64,000 nt of DNA from Wolfiporia cocos (lineage: Eukaryota; Basidiomycota; Agaricomycetes; Polyporales; Phaeolaceae): NCBI GenBank assembly GCA_029448655.1, contig JACCLO010000007.1, positions 2,170,001-2,234,000 of the forward strand, written 5' to 3'. The position numbers were made by a program, and so were the translations under genes. Below the pieces are notes generated by a model, which saw nothing but the letters and a program-made list of their open reading frames with translations, made no database searches and was not told the origin of the DNA. Positions 53,601 through 64,000 of this stretch are shown piece by piece (the first letter of the stretch is position 1; every line of letters starts with the position of its first letter).

Positions 53601-54063
53601 CTCCGTGTGTTTATTTGTAGGGACCCCCACTCAACCGGAGACCCTCGTTTCATGTATAACAATCCTAGGCCCATAGTCTTGCCTCGTATCAGGTTCTAGC
53701 TGATACCTTGTGTCTAACCACAGGACCCCTATGTTTCAGCCACTGTTGCGCTCAACTGCAATGCTTCATATTTGTTACCTTAGCACACTAGCCTTATGGA
53801 CTTAGTGGTAGTAGTACCAAGGACACTATGACCCCAGTTACAGAATTGCAGTATATAGCCTGATGTAAATACCGGTCAAGTTCCTCAGCTCGACCTTGTT
53901 GAATTACAAGGATCTTATATTCGTTCTCAAAGGCCTAAGCAATTAAGCCCGCAGCTTGGATACCGACTCTCTGACTCTGCTGAGTCCAACAAGTAGTGCG
54001 CTACTTGACACACTGAGTAACTCGACTTAGTTATTTCAGCTGAATGGATATTCAATCCGTAAC
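53601..54063 (+). repeat. Degraded D-like LTR
   Basis: Contains CTCAGCTCGACCTTGTTG followed by TCTTATATTCGTTCTC and ends ATTCAATCCGTAACA, all as in D-family LTRs, but the rest is diverged. No clear duplication found; the left end is uncertain. Confidence 0.55.
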
Positions 54064-54270
54064 AGAATCAAGAAAGCAGGTTTCAAGCTGTCATGATGCA
54101 GCTGTGGCTCCCACTCATCTGCAGAGTCATCTTCTACTGAGGCCTCTGTTGAAGGCACAGAAGCAGCCGGAGACTTGATACATTGATCCTTGAGCCCAGT
54201 GATGTTTCTCTTGTGCTTCAAAGGACGCATGCTTAACAGAGACAGGCATACAACGCAAGACTTAATGATT
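54064..54270 (-). pseudogene. Possible exon fragment of an unrecognised gene
   Basis: A short minus-strand frame with KRNITGLKDQC and DDSADEWEPQLHHDSLKPAF. The acidic stretch followed by HxDSLK reminds me of N-termini of Agaricomycete repeat-encoded proteins, but no domain is present. It starts directly at the degraded D-like LTR, so it may be a gene cut by it. Confidence 0.35.
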
Positions 54271-54559
54271 TTCTATAGAGCACATTTCTTGATGAAATTT
54301 CGTCTCAATGGCACCATCAGATGCAGAATAATGAGTAGAATAGTTTGCGCATTTTATCGGACTTTTGGCGATTTCTTGGGTGCTATGCCAAATTTTTGGG
54401 GTAACAATTTTCAAATTGAATTTCAGAGAAATCAGCTCGTACAAATCACTTTGTAACTACGCACAGATTACCTTGTGATACCGAACAATGCTATCGTGCA
54501 TCAGAAATGGCAAGCAAGACTCAGTCAAAAAATTTGTCGAGTTTGCTTGTCTGCAACTG

Positions 54560-54925
54560 TAGTATGTATGGGTATGTCGAAAGTCTTGGCGGACTGCCCA
54601 GACTCTTGAGCTTGTGGTATGAATGATCATCTCAATATACTTTCTGATATTATCTGTTATTCACAGGTAGACTAAGGATATGGTGGCTTTTCACTGGGTC
54701 TCAGCCACAGCAGACTTTCAATAGGCTATGCAAACATACTGGGGCATTAACCCCAGTGAAAAGCCACCATATCCTTGATGTATCTCTAAATACCAGTAAA
54801 TATCAGGAAATATATTGAGATGATCATTTATACCAGAAGCTGTCAAAAGCTAGACACCAAGAGTCTGAGTGGTTTGATCACCGATGCCAAGACTTTTGTC
54901 ATACCAAGACATACTCATACATGCA
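54560..54925. repeat. Foldback (imperfect palindrome) repeat
   Basis: Perfect 25-bp arms at 54674-54698 and 54752-54776 (AAGGATATGGTGGCTTTTCA plus five bases) are nested in further inverted matches: GATGATCATTTATAC-type words at 54624-54651 and 54801-54830, and AAGTCTTGGC at 54581-54590 with its complement near 54886. Centre about 54725. Probably a foldback DNA element; no duplication found. Confidence 0.75.
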
Positions 54926-55557
54926 TTCGACATATCCTCACCAATAAAACTTGTATCCGAGCCTTTTTGAGCAGACATAGAGTCAAAAGCTGCAAGTCCA
55001 CACAATGGACTTTGTTGCGAGCAGCAAACACAAGCACCCATGTGAGCTAGTCATGTTATTGTGTCATAGACAGTGTCTCGTCACATCACATAACGTCTTT
55101 TCCCATCATCTCTATCTCATACTTCCACCATCCCTAGGACCCTCAAGGCCTCATAAAGTAACATATTCTTTATTGAAGTAGATTCAAGGCTTTAGGTGTA
55201 GATTGAGTGAGTACATGCACACACACAATGGTCACTGCCATCTCTTGATTCCCTAACCATCCTCTCAGCTAGATTGCGAAGATTCCCAATCCTTTAGTTT
55301 TGCCGGTATGTGTTAATGCCATTTCCCCTGTGCACCTTTCAAGATTGCAGTAACCAAGTGCTAAGGTGTGTGCATTCCCCTTTCCCACCTAAATACTAGC
55401 TTATTCCTATTCCCCATGCACAAACCTCTGTCATGGCACCAATTGCCACATTCCAGAACCAGCAACACCACAGGTGCTATTTCATAAAGAACCAGGTGTG
55501 TGTATGAATCCTGTGTTGATAGGTTAACACAACTACTGCAGTAGCTGAAAACGCAAC
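54926..55557. other. Unrecognised sequence
   Basis: No ORF, repeat or RNA gene that I can support. Confidence 0.35.
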
Positions 55558-56011
55558 TTGCGATCCTATGCCAGGTGACTCACCGCCTATCCCAATAGGC
55601 CAGAGGGAAGAGGGTAAGAGTGGTAAGGTGCAGCAGAAGTGAGGTAGAGGCTTCTATGACGCGCAGCGTCTAGAAGAATAGAACTGAAGAATATTGTAAG
55701 TGATATTCCTACTTTATATACACATGGGAAAGCATAGTGTATAAGTGCACCCTAAACCAAAGGGTCAGTGCGCAGATAGGGCATAGGGCAAAGATGTCAG
55801 TAATAGCATCATTGTTGCATGGAATGGTGTGCGTATGGTGCCATTATACATGTGACTAGATACTTAGTAAGAGACCGTGGGACACCAGTAATGGCAGAAC
55901 CAATAGTATCGTACATATTAGTCAGTGGCATTGGGCTAGGCCGCAATGACATAGGTGATTGCACTAGTATGACACAATCGTGATATCATGATGATATCAT
56001 TAGTCCAGGCC
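55558..56011 (-). repeat. Degraded LTR related to B/C families
   Basis: Contains GGTGACTCACC near its left end, ACTTTATATACACATG around 55715, and a CACCCTAAACCAAAGGGTCAGTGCGCAG block as in other LTR promoters. It is cut on the right by the D2 LTR. The left end is uncertain. Confidence 0.5.
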
Positions 56012-56719
56012 TGTTACGGTTATTTCGATTTTTCGAATATCTACAGAACTCACCACCGGTCGAATACGATACAGGGACTTGTTGCGCAACCAACTCCCCT
56101 GGCTACTCGTGACTCTACTGGGCGCATCCCCAGTTGTACTAGTCTATAGGGCGCGTTTCATCTTTGGCAGATCCAACTCTGCCACCGTTTCATGCTCAAC
56201 ATTTATTAGCTGATAGATGGCGTTCAACCGCCATCATTCCTATCTATCGTCTCAGGTATATCACTACATACCTATCAAACGTTTGGTACTATAGCGTAGA
56301 TAGTATCGGTGACATCTGGGACGGACTTGACCCCTAAAACCCAACGTAGTATATAAACTAATGTACATACTGGCAAGGCTCTTCAGCTGGACCTTGTTGT
56401 ACAAACAAGAAGTCTTATACTCGTTCTCAAACGTAGGAAACTACGCTCAGTATTTCTCACTCGAGCAACCGAACGACTAAGTCCTCGAAGGGCACACTGA
56501 CTTCTCGGACTTAGGCCAGTCTTATATTCCATTTGACTGGCACCTGAACAGATTATATCCTCTAACGCGCATTGGATATTAACCGATCTCCTAAGGACTT
56601 CACTTAGGATCTGAAGGCATCTAACGAGTATTTGCCTTGCATACGGCGACGTGCCTAAGTGCAGAAGAACGATTTATATTCGTAACTCGAATATACGAAC
56701 GGGTATTCGACCCGTAACA
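56012..56719 (+). repeat. 5' LTR of D2
   Basis: 708 bp, TGTTACGGTTATTTCG to GACCCGTAACA. TATATAAAC at about 56350; priming segment at 56385-56395. Confidence 0.93.
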
Positions 56720-56720
56720 G

Positions 56721-56731
56721 AAGGTCGAGCT
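56721..56731 (+). promoter_or_regulatory. Primer-binding site of D2 with one mismatch to its LTR
   Basis: AAGGTCGAGCT is complementary to 56385-56395 (AGCTGGACCTT) at 10 of 11 bases. In D1 all 11 match. The LTR base has changed; the primer site has not. Confidence 0.7.
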
Positions 56732-56765
56732 TATCACACCCTCACCTACCACGGTGTAAGGGCCC

Positions 56766-58592
56766 ATGATATTTGGACCAGAATTCCCAGCACGACTGAT
56801 TGAACTCTTGCCCGAGGACATTCAGGGAGTATACAAACTCCACCGATACGAGTGGACTGACACCATTGGAGCCTTCCGTAACCGCGGAGGAATTGTTGTC
56901 ATTCCAAGAGAAGATAGGGCATCGAAGTGGGTAGAAGTATACCCCTCCGCAAGAACGACCGCTTGGGAAATAACGCGTGAAGCGTTCGAACGATTCGGAG
57001 AAATCCCTCCGATGTCAACCGCGACGTTGACCGAAAACGAAACCGAAACCATCAACAGAACCTTCGATGCCGATGGAAATACGAATCAGCCTTCGGGCGC
57101 CACAGGAATGGCAGGAATTGAGCGCATCGGAGATGATGGGAGAAATCCTGGAAACTTTACAAGAACAGATAACAGCCAGACCGGAGGACAGGACCCTCCA
57201 GGATTTATATCTGCTTTTGCGCAGAGTGGGGTTGGGCCTATGGCTGGAGGAACAGACCTCTTTGGAAGCCCCCCACAGAACGCACCCGGAATGGGTAGCG
57301 GAGGAAATCCGTCTTGGACTAGCCCAAGCGGAGGAATGGGAACGACAAACCCAGGAACATGGCCTTCAGGCCTATTTGGACGAACCTCCGCAGGTACAAG
57401 CGGAGGAGGACTGGGAGGAAACTTCGGACTCGGAGGAGGGAATGCCCCCCCTCCTGGAGGACTCGGAGGAGGAATCCCCGCGAACCCCGGAGGAGGAAAC
57501 CCCGGAGGAAACCCAGGAAACCTGGGTGGAGGATACCCGGGAGGAGGAGGGCCCCCAGGAGGGCCTCCACCACCGAATGCGCCGCAGCCTCAACCTCCGG
57601 CGCCGAACCCGTACTACCGACCCCCGATGATAAAGATCAACCCCCCAGACGTATTCGACGGGGAACGATCCGACATGCAGAACTTCATAAACCAGTGTAA
57701 TTCCTGGTTTACGATGTACGAAACGTCGTTCCAGAACGACGTTCAGAGAGTGATCTTTATCCTCTCTTATATTTCAAACAAGGGGAAAACGGGCCAATGG
57801 AAACAGAATTATCACCGGGTTTACACGAACCCCCAGACGAAACGATTCTTCCCGCCTAGTCTTGCACAATTTGATGCAGACTTCCAGAAAGCCTTCGGAG
57901 CCATCGAAGAGGTACAGAAGGCGCGGAAGAAAATCCTGGACGTAACCCAGGACAGAAAGGACATCGATGATTATATCACCGAGTTCAACAACTTGGCCGG
58001 GAAGGCCCAGTACGATCGATACAGCGTGGACGGAAACGCGTTGCTCATAACCCTCTTCGAAAAAGGGTTACCCGAACATACGACCCGATACATCATCGGT
58101 GTTCGGCCGCTACCAGCGACCATTGATGAATGGCAATCCGCTGCCTCGTACTATGAAAATACGTACAAGATATTTTTGAAGCGGGACAAACCATTTGTCA
58201 AGAAAAAGGCTTGGCAAGCCTCGAACCAGAATAACAGACGCACTACTGCCCCGCAGACAACCGCACCGAAAGATCCGAATGCAATGGATGTAGATCGAAT
58301 GACCACCCAGGAAAGGGATGATCACATCAAAAAGGGAAAATGTTTCACCTGCCATCAGCCAGGACATATGTCGCGAGACTGTCCGAAGAGGCCGAGGAAG
58401 CCAGCCCGCCCTAGGCGGACTACTCGAAAAACCGAGGAAGAAGAAGCCGAGCAAGAAGCTCGCATTGAAGAAGTCTCTGAGGAAGAGACTGAATACATCA
58501 CCGCCAACAGAGCGGTCACAGCAATTAGGGCCCTGAAAGCCAAGAACCCCGAGCTCCTAGCACAACTCGTAGAAGAACAGGATTTTGCCTAG
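56766..58592 (+). CDS. gag: Gag polyprotein of D2 (intact)
   Basis: 608 residues. The N-terminal globular part (IELLPEDIQGVY, IPREDRASKW) is followed by a Ser/Thr/Asn then Gly/Pro-rich linker (about 100-285), capsid domain (PPDVFDGERSDMQNFINQC and LAQFDADFQKAFG), zinc knuckle CFTCHQPGHMSRDC (about 530) and a basic then acidic tail. The start at 56766 is 46 bases after the LTR, the first AUG in the RNA, so D lacks the ORF0 and long leader of A and B. Stop TAG lies in GATTTTGCCTAG, from where pol follows in the −1 frame. Confidence 0.95.
   Translation: MIFGPEFPARLIELLPEDIQGVYKLHRYEWTDTIGAFRNRGGIVVIPREDRASKWVEVYPSARTTAWEITREAFERFGEIPPMSTATLTENETETINRTFDADGNTNQPSGATGMAGIERIGDDGRNPGNFTRTDNSQTGGQDPPGFISAFAQSGVGPMAGGTDLFGSPPQNAPGMGSGGNPSWTSPSGGMGTTNPGTWPSGLFGRTSAGTSGGGLGGNFGLGGGNAPPPGGLGGGIPANPGGGNPGGNPGNLGGGYPGGGGPPGGPPPPNAPQPQPPAPNPYYRPPMIKINPPDVFDGERSDMQNFINQCNSWFTMYETSFQNDVQRVIFILSYISNKGKTGQWKQNYHRVYTNPQTKRFFPPSLAQFDADFQKAFGAIEEVQKARKKILDVTQDRKDIDDYITEFNNLAGKAQYDRYSVDGNALLITLFEKGLPEHTTRYIIGVRPLPATIDEWQSAASYYENTYKIFLKRDKPFVKKKAWQASNQNNRRTTAPQTTAPKDPNAMDVDRMTTQERDDHIKKGKCFTCHQPGHMSRDCPKRPRKPARPRRTTRKTEEEEAEQEARIEEVSEEETEYITANRAVTAIRALKAKNPELLAQLVEEQDFA
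57067..57630 (+). CDS. Possible overlapping ORF inside gag of D2
   Basis: 187-codon frame, counterpart of 44430-45014. See that entry: it is kept open in both copies with fewer amino-acid changes than the Gag frame in the first 120 codons. No known domain. Confidence 0.35.
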   Translation: MPMEIRISLRAPQEWQELSASEMMGEILETLQEQITARPEDRTLQDLYLLLRRVGLGLWLEEQTSLEAPHRTHPEWVAEEIRLGLAQAEEWERQTQEHGLQAYLDEPPQVQAEEDWEETSDSEEGMPPLLEDSEEESPRTPEEETPEETQETWVEDTREEEGPQEGLHHRMRRSLNLRRRTRTTDPR

Positions 58593-61500
58593 GAGGGAAG
58601 CCCACGGTCTTACCCTCCGAGAAAGCAGCACATGTAATTACCTCGTTCGAGAAGAATCGATCCCTCTTCATCCCGGTAATCATGACGCTGGCAAAACCCG
58701 TGAAATGCAATGCACTAATCGACTCAGGAGCAATGTCGAACCTGATCCACAGCAGAGTGGTAGAAAAATACAAGGTGCCCACACAACCCTTGAAGAACCC
58801 GATCATCGTCAAAAATGTTGACGGAACAGAAAACAAAGATGGGCGAATAGACCGAGAGGCCACCATACTACTACGATATCCAAAGACCCAGAAAACGCGA
58901 AAAGTCCGATTCCTGGTAGGATCAATTGGAACAGAGAATATGATTCTAGGGTATGGATGGCTAAAAGACGAAAACCCCACAATCGACTGGAAGGACCAAA
59001 CAGTCGATGTACGATCAATACTAGGGGCAGAAGAAAAGAAACAGGAAACCACGATCCGAATGGATACAGTGGAGATGGTAGTTGCCCCAGAAGGGAAAAT
59101 TCCAACAAGGGGGACCCAAGAAGCTGCAGGGTATGACCTTTACGCCGCAGAAGAAACCGAGATTCCCGCCGGAGGATGGAAACTCGTCTCCACTGGAGTA
59201 AAAATGAAGATCCCAAAGGGATCGTATGGAAGGCTGGCCGGACGATCAGGCAACACCCTCAGACACGGATTGGTAGTACAAGCCGGAGTCATAGACTCAG
59301 ACTACCGAGGAAACGTCGGAGCTATCGTCTTCAACTACTCAGACAAAGCACATAGAATTATCCCGGGCATGCAAATAGCCCAGATAATTTTCGAACGACA
59401 CCTCACCCCCGACATCTTAGAGGTCGAAGACCTAGATGAAACAGAACGAGGGGAGAAAGGGTTCGGATCCACGGACCAGCCAGAAGAAACAGCACAGCGG
59501 CTCTATACTCCCGAGGAGTACGAAGCGATCCGACGCTTCGCAAAAGATAGCCCCAGGATCATAGGAAAGAAAGGGGAGACGCGAAAAACGTTCCGAACAA
59601 AGATACAAATCATCAGCGCTGTCAGGAAAGCGCTGACGAAATCCCAGGAATTCGCACAGAAAAACCCCGAACCAGAACGAACGATTGAGGAGATGGTCCC
59701 GAAACACCTACTGGACTTCGCCAAGGTGTTCAGTAAAGAGTCCGCAGCAGCGTTCCCTCCGTCGAGACCATGGGACCACGCAATCGAATTAAAACCCGAT
59801 TTCGTGCCGAAAGACTGCAAAGTCTATGCACTTTCGCCTAAAGAGCAACAGGCGCTGGACGAATTCCTAAAAGAAAACTTGGCCAAGGGATTCATAGTCC
59901 CTTCAAAATCCCCGATGGCGTCACCATTCTTTTTCATCCCAAAGAAAGACAGCGGCCTACGACCCTGCCAAGATTATCGATATCTGAACGAAGGAACGAT
60001 AAAGAACGTCTATCCCTTACCACTGATCTCAGAGCTCCTGGAAAAGCTAAAAGGAGCAAAGATCTTCACAAAAATGGACCTTAGAGCGGGATACAACAAC
60101 GTGCGAATCAAAAAGGGAGACGAATGGAAAGCGGCCTTCAAAACAAACCGAGGGTTGTACGAGCCCACGGTTATGTTTTTCGGATTGTGCAACGCACCGG
60201 GGACCTTTCAGGCAATGATGAACGAAATCCTGAAAGAAGAAATCCTCGAAGGATGGGTGCTTGTTTATATGGACGACATCCTCATTTTCTCAGAAGACGA
60301 GAAAATACACAAGAAACGGGAGCGGCGGATCCTCCAGAGATTGGTGGATAACCATCTCTTTGTGAAACCCGAAAAATGCGCTTTCGGTGTTGACAGAGTC
60401 GAATTTCTGGGACTAGTCATCACCCCAGGAAATATCCAGATGGACCCAGCGAAACTCAATGGGATTAAGGAGTGGCCGACTCCTCGAAATCTCAGAGAAG
60501 TCAGATCCTTCCTAGGATTCGCAAACTTCTATCGGAAATTTATCGATCACTACTCCACGCACGCCCGACCCTTAGTAGACCTCACAAAAACGGTCACAGG
60601 GACAGGTTTCCAATGGACGGAGAGAGAGCAGAAAGCATTCGAATTCATGAAGAAAGCATTCACAACGGCGCCCGCACTAGGAACACCAGACAAGGAGAAA
60701 CCGTTCATCCTCGAAACAGACGCATCTCAGTTCGCCACAGGAGCAGTACTGAAACAGATAGATGAAACAGGGCGCGAACGGCCAGTGGGATATCTCTCAC
60801 AGTCCCTGACATCTACAGAACGGAACTACGAAATCTACGATCGCGAACTACTCGGAATAGTCCGAGCCTTAGAAGAATGGCGGCACCTGTTAGAAGGAGC
60901 ACCGCATCGGATCTTGATCCGAAGTGATCACCAGAACCTGACGTACTGGAGAAGCGCACAGCGCCTAAATCGGCGACAAGCGAGATGGCATCTATTCCTC
61001 TCGCAATTCGACCTGAAATTACAACACGTCCCCGGAAGGAAACTAGTCATGGCCGACACACTGTCCAGGTTGTATCACCTGGACGAAAGCAACGAAGACA
61101 ACGAGGGAATCACCATGATTCCAGATGAACTCGTCGTCCACGCAATCCAGATCCCGATCATTGATCGAATCAAGAACGCCAGCGATCGAGATGAATCTGC
61201 GGAACAGGCGATCCGTGCTCTGGGAGGCACAGGCGAATTCCCCGCGAGAACCACCGCAGATGAATGGCAACAAACGGACGGGATACTGCTTTACAGGGGC
61301 AGGATGTACGTGCCAAGGGACGAGGGCCTTCGACGGGACGTCATCTCAAAATACCACGACACGATCCCGGCCGGACACCCTGGGATCTGGGGTACAACAG
61401 TACAGGTTAAGACCCACTTTTGGTGGCCTGACATGGGAACAATGATAGCGGAATACGTCCGGGGCTGTGCAATCTGTCAACAGATGAAACCTGATAGGAA

Positions 61501-62170
61501 TCCGCTAAAACCCCCTTTACAACCAATACTGACACGGGAAGACGCCCTCCCCTTCTCACAGTGCTCGGTCGATTTTGTCACCGACCTGCCAAGAATCGGA
61601 AAGTATGACTCCATGATGGTGATTGTCGACCATGGCCTATCCAAGGCCATCTCTCTCACCCCATGCGACAAAACGATCACTAGCGAAGGGGCGGCAGAAA
61701 TATTTCACCGAAAAATCTACTCGCTATATGGCATTCCCCGAAAGATCATTTCAGACAGAGGACCGCAGTTTGCATCAAAACTCTTCAAGGAATTATGCAA
61801 GCTGCAGGGGACGGAATCAGCAATGAGTACGGCGTACCATCCACAGACCGACGGACAGACAGAAAGAATGAATCAACAGATCGAAGTGTACCTTCGCATC
61901 TATTGCATGAACGACCCTTTCCAGTGGGTAAAACGACTACCTGACGTCGAATTTGCACATAACACAAGACGAACTGAAAATCGACCTGCGCCACTTGAAA
62001 TAATCTTGGGATACACCCCAAGAGGATTCCCAGACTATGACAGAGTAGGGAATGTCCCGGCAGCTGTCGACAGGATCAAGAAGATCAAGGAGGCGCGAAA
62101 GATGGCATTCATCGTGCATGAATTAGCCCAGAAAAGAATGGCAGGGCGATTTCTTAGGGAACTGCCCAGG
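58590..62170 (+). pseudogene. pol: Pol of D2, truncated after integrase
   Basis: Open in the −1 frame from the gag stop; first Met at 58682. Contains protease DSGAM, dUTPase (AAGYDLYA, GRLAGRSG, GVIDSDYRG, RGEKGFGSTD), RT with YMDD, RNase H, and integrase with H2C2 finger and DDE core. It is interrupted at ELPR in the region leading to the chromodomain. The apparent frame runs about 48 bases into the inserted LTR. In the RT, KKDSG replaces the KKDGG of D1. Confidence 0.93.
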
Positions 62171-63103
62171 TGTCACAGATTTATCTGGGGCTTACAGCAT
62201 TTTTCCCTACGATTATAGCAATTTATCCGGGATTTATACGTCTAACTACAAGTTATCTACGGGTTAACTCCCATTGCCACCACGACAAGCTCTTTACTGG
62301 ACTTATCAACCACATGACCAGCTTACATAACGCTACGGTACCTTCCGGTCCAATAGCAACACTACAGCTACGTCATAGGTCTCGCCCGTTAGAGCAAGAC
62401 CAGCCACATCATAAGATCTTAGATCATAATGATAGGCCGAGCGCGGCACGCTCGCATAATAAATGTCCACAACACCAAACATCGCCACCAAGCAATGTTC
62501 TATTGGGTCGGCCTCCTCGGCTTCCCACCGTCATAAGATCCTTGATCATAATGACACCTCAGGCGCGGCACGCCTTCGCATAATTATGTCAACACGACCA
62601 TACAGCACTATATTAGCAACAAGGCAATATCGTTGTTGGTCCGGCCTTATCGGCCATCAATACCCGGGCTGTGCCCGCGTTTATCACAGATAATAATAAA
62701 CCTCCTCTCTTACTATTGGTGCGGCAATTACCGGCCCACACGGCCATTGTAGATAGGATCATAAACACATAGATAAGATAAGCTTCGCCCATTGGCAAAG
62801 CCGCATAACCCGGAAAGGTAATACTATACAGTATCACATGACCTCTCCGCATACATGTATTTAAGTAGGAGCCAAGCGCTCCATACTTCAGTTCTATTCT
62901 ATCGTCGTTACCACGAATGCCCACACGCGGAGTACCATCGGTACTCCCAGTGGACTACCATTGGTAGTCCCAAGCTTCGCCTGGTTTGCGGCTGCGCTAC
63001 TACTTCCACTTGCAACTGCTGCACTGGATCCGTCTTCCTCGTCTAGTCGCCCTAGTACCTCAGGATAGCGACTAGGTGAGTCCCACAGGATAGATCTGTG
63101 TCA
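62171..63103 (+). repeat. 5' LTR of the C-family element
   Basis: 933 bp, TGTCACAGATTTATCTGG to ATCTGTGTCA. CATGTATTTAAG at about 62853; priming segment AGTTCTATTCT at 62890-62900. It carries the uninterrupted version of the hAT insertion site. Confidence 0.9.
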
Positions 63104-64000
63104 TAAGAATAGAACTTCCTACCCCCCTGCGCCTCCTTAACTGGTTGCGCCTGGGGTTTTTCCTCCTGCAGGTGTCTGAGATGCGCGTCCGCTCAGCCTC
63201 TGCATTCCTGGCAAGGGATGTATGCTAAATGGTATGGGATCTAGGGGGATACTCGGCGGGGGTTTGATTCCCCTGCCACCCAGTGGGGCTGCGCCTGCCT
63301 AATCAGCGGTGCGGCTCTGCGAACCTGGACTCCAGGGTTAAGGAGAGGCGGCCCATCCTGACAAGGATTGTGGCTGCCTGCGGTTGAGACCCGCCTATTG
63401 GGAAAAGGGGACGGTCTGCCTGTGTGCGCCCAACCCCCTGACATGGCAATCCCTGTTCAGGGACCCATCTCTACCAGTAGGGTCGCCATTATGGCGGCAA
63501 GGGAATCTTCCAAGCCGTTCCCTAGGCGTAAGGGGGCCCGCTTTGCCGTCCCTTGTGGACTAAAGCGGTGGGGTGGTGCGACTCGCAAGGTCGTGCCGGC
63601 CTAGGTCACTGAGCGGTAGCCAATAGCGTCAGTCCTCCGGGCGGCTTGGCGTGCTCACCTCGGGAAACTGGATCTGAGGGTCCCTCTGGAAGCCTGCGGC
63701 GTAGCCCACCATCCTAGATGCGTGGAGCGCTCGTTAAAGCGCGATCTTTGATCGACAGAGGAGTTGCCCTTGATGGACACAAGAGGGGCCTAACATGGCA
63801 AGCCTCGCCGTTGAGGCGTGGAAAGGATCGCGGTGCAATACTGCAATCCACTTTCCGGCTCGCCCTTGAGAAAGGCGGGTCGTGTATCTCTCTCCTGTAC
63901 CATTCCTCCAACCCTACCCCAGGAGCGAGCGCCTCTGCTTCAAGATGCATGCGAATATCTCCGCCTTTTGGCACTGGGTTATGCGCATCCACGAAGGCAC
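63104..64000 (+). other. 5' leader of the C-family element
   Basis: Opens with primer site 63106-63116 (AGAATAGAACT), complementary to the LTR. The rest is the inverted counterpart of 29330-30290. No ORF of note. Confidence 0.72.

Larger units (their letters stand above)
56012..62170 (+). mobile_element. Ty3/Gypsy chromovirus D2, 3' part displaced by a later insertion
   Basis: 5' LTR 56012-56719, primer site, gag and pol on the plus strand, closely similar to D1. Pol is cut at 62170 within the region after the integrase by a C-family element. The 3' end of D2 must lie beyond the window. Gag is intact here and pol is open up to the insertion. Confidence 0.94.
62171..64000 (+). mobile_element. 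C-family element (5' LTR and leader only; continues beyond the window)
   Basis: LTR 62171-63103 and a leader homologous to those of B and C. It inserted in pol of D2; the second duplicate and 3' LTR are outside. Whether it is autonomous cannot be told from the window. Confidence 0.88.

Noticed and set aside
53601..53640. Terminal inverted repeats of a hAT or CACTA element at the palindrome ends
   Set aside because: GAACCGTCACCTACCATCACTG resembles the left side only after a gap, and no matching duplication flanks it.
57359..57700. Arg-rich third frame in gag of D2 as a gene
   Set aside because: It is what the Gly/Pro-rich coding gives in the remaining frame; basic, low complexity and without a motif.

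Overview
The window reads as a transposon graveyard from a filamentous fungus, most likely a mushroom-forming basidiomycete (Agaricomycetes). The evidence is short GT-AG introns (one of 56 bp), Ty3/Gypsy chromoviruses with fused chromodomains, and a broken cut-and-paste transposase of a type I know from Agaricomycete genomes. I see no bacterial-style operon, rRNA gene, CRISPR array or convincing host housekeeping gene. Nearly every base belongs to a mobile element or a repeat, and many elements sit inside older ones with exact 5-bp target-site duplications (TSDs).

Layout. 1-10679: Ty3/Gypsy element A (minus strand, 3' end off the left edge), cut by a solo LTR (1829-2419, TSD ATTTC), a second solo LTR (3574-4732, TSD CTGGT) and a small non-autonomous element TRIM1 (5620-7495, TSD AAGTA). 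10743-12850: solo LTR (TSD CCTAT) carrying a non-autonomous hAT-like element (11657-12667, 8-bp TSD). 13582-36684: remains of one DDE transposase gene (minus strand), split by complete Ty3/Gypsy element B (13618-23604, TSD TGGTG), by a D-family solo LTR (25101-31889, TSD GGGCA) that itself holds the large non-coding element C (25305-31380, TSD TGATA), by solo LTR E1 (33653-34132, TSD GCCTC), by a pair of tRNA-like repeats, and by solo LTR F (35641-36635) with E2 inside (35930-36432, TSD AAGGC). About 36780-53600: a very large imperfect palindrome of 9-bp and about 45-bp minisatellites, into which full element D1 inserted (37025-47957, TSD ACAAC). D1 was in turn hit by a solo LTR (38318-38896, TSD TTCTG) and by TRIM2 (45860-47739, TSD GGTTG). 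53600-56011: degraded LTRs, a foldback repeat and unrecognised sequence. 56012-62170: a second D copy (D2, plus strand) with intact gag and a pol cut short by a C-family element whose 5' LTR and leader fill 62171-64000.

How the parts work. A, B and D are autonomous-type retrotransposons encoding Gag and Pol (protease, RT, RNase H, integrase, chromodomain). A and B also carry a related extra ORF (ORF0) upstream of gag. B and D carry dUTPases at different places in Pol. D has a zinc-knuckle reading frame overlapping the 3' end of pol. In every element with an LTR/leader junction here, the first 11-12 bases after (or 1-2 bases beyond) the 5' LTR are complementary to a site about 33 bases downstream of the LTR TATA box. 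That is the arrangement expected for Tf1-type self-primed reverse transcription. Several families also share a stem-loop just upstream of the polypurine tract. The non-coding C and TRIM elements keep these signals and so are probably mobilised in trans.
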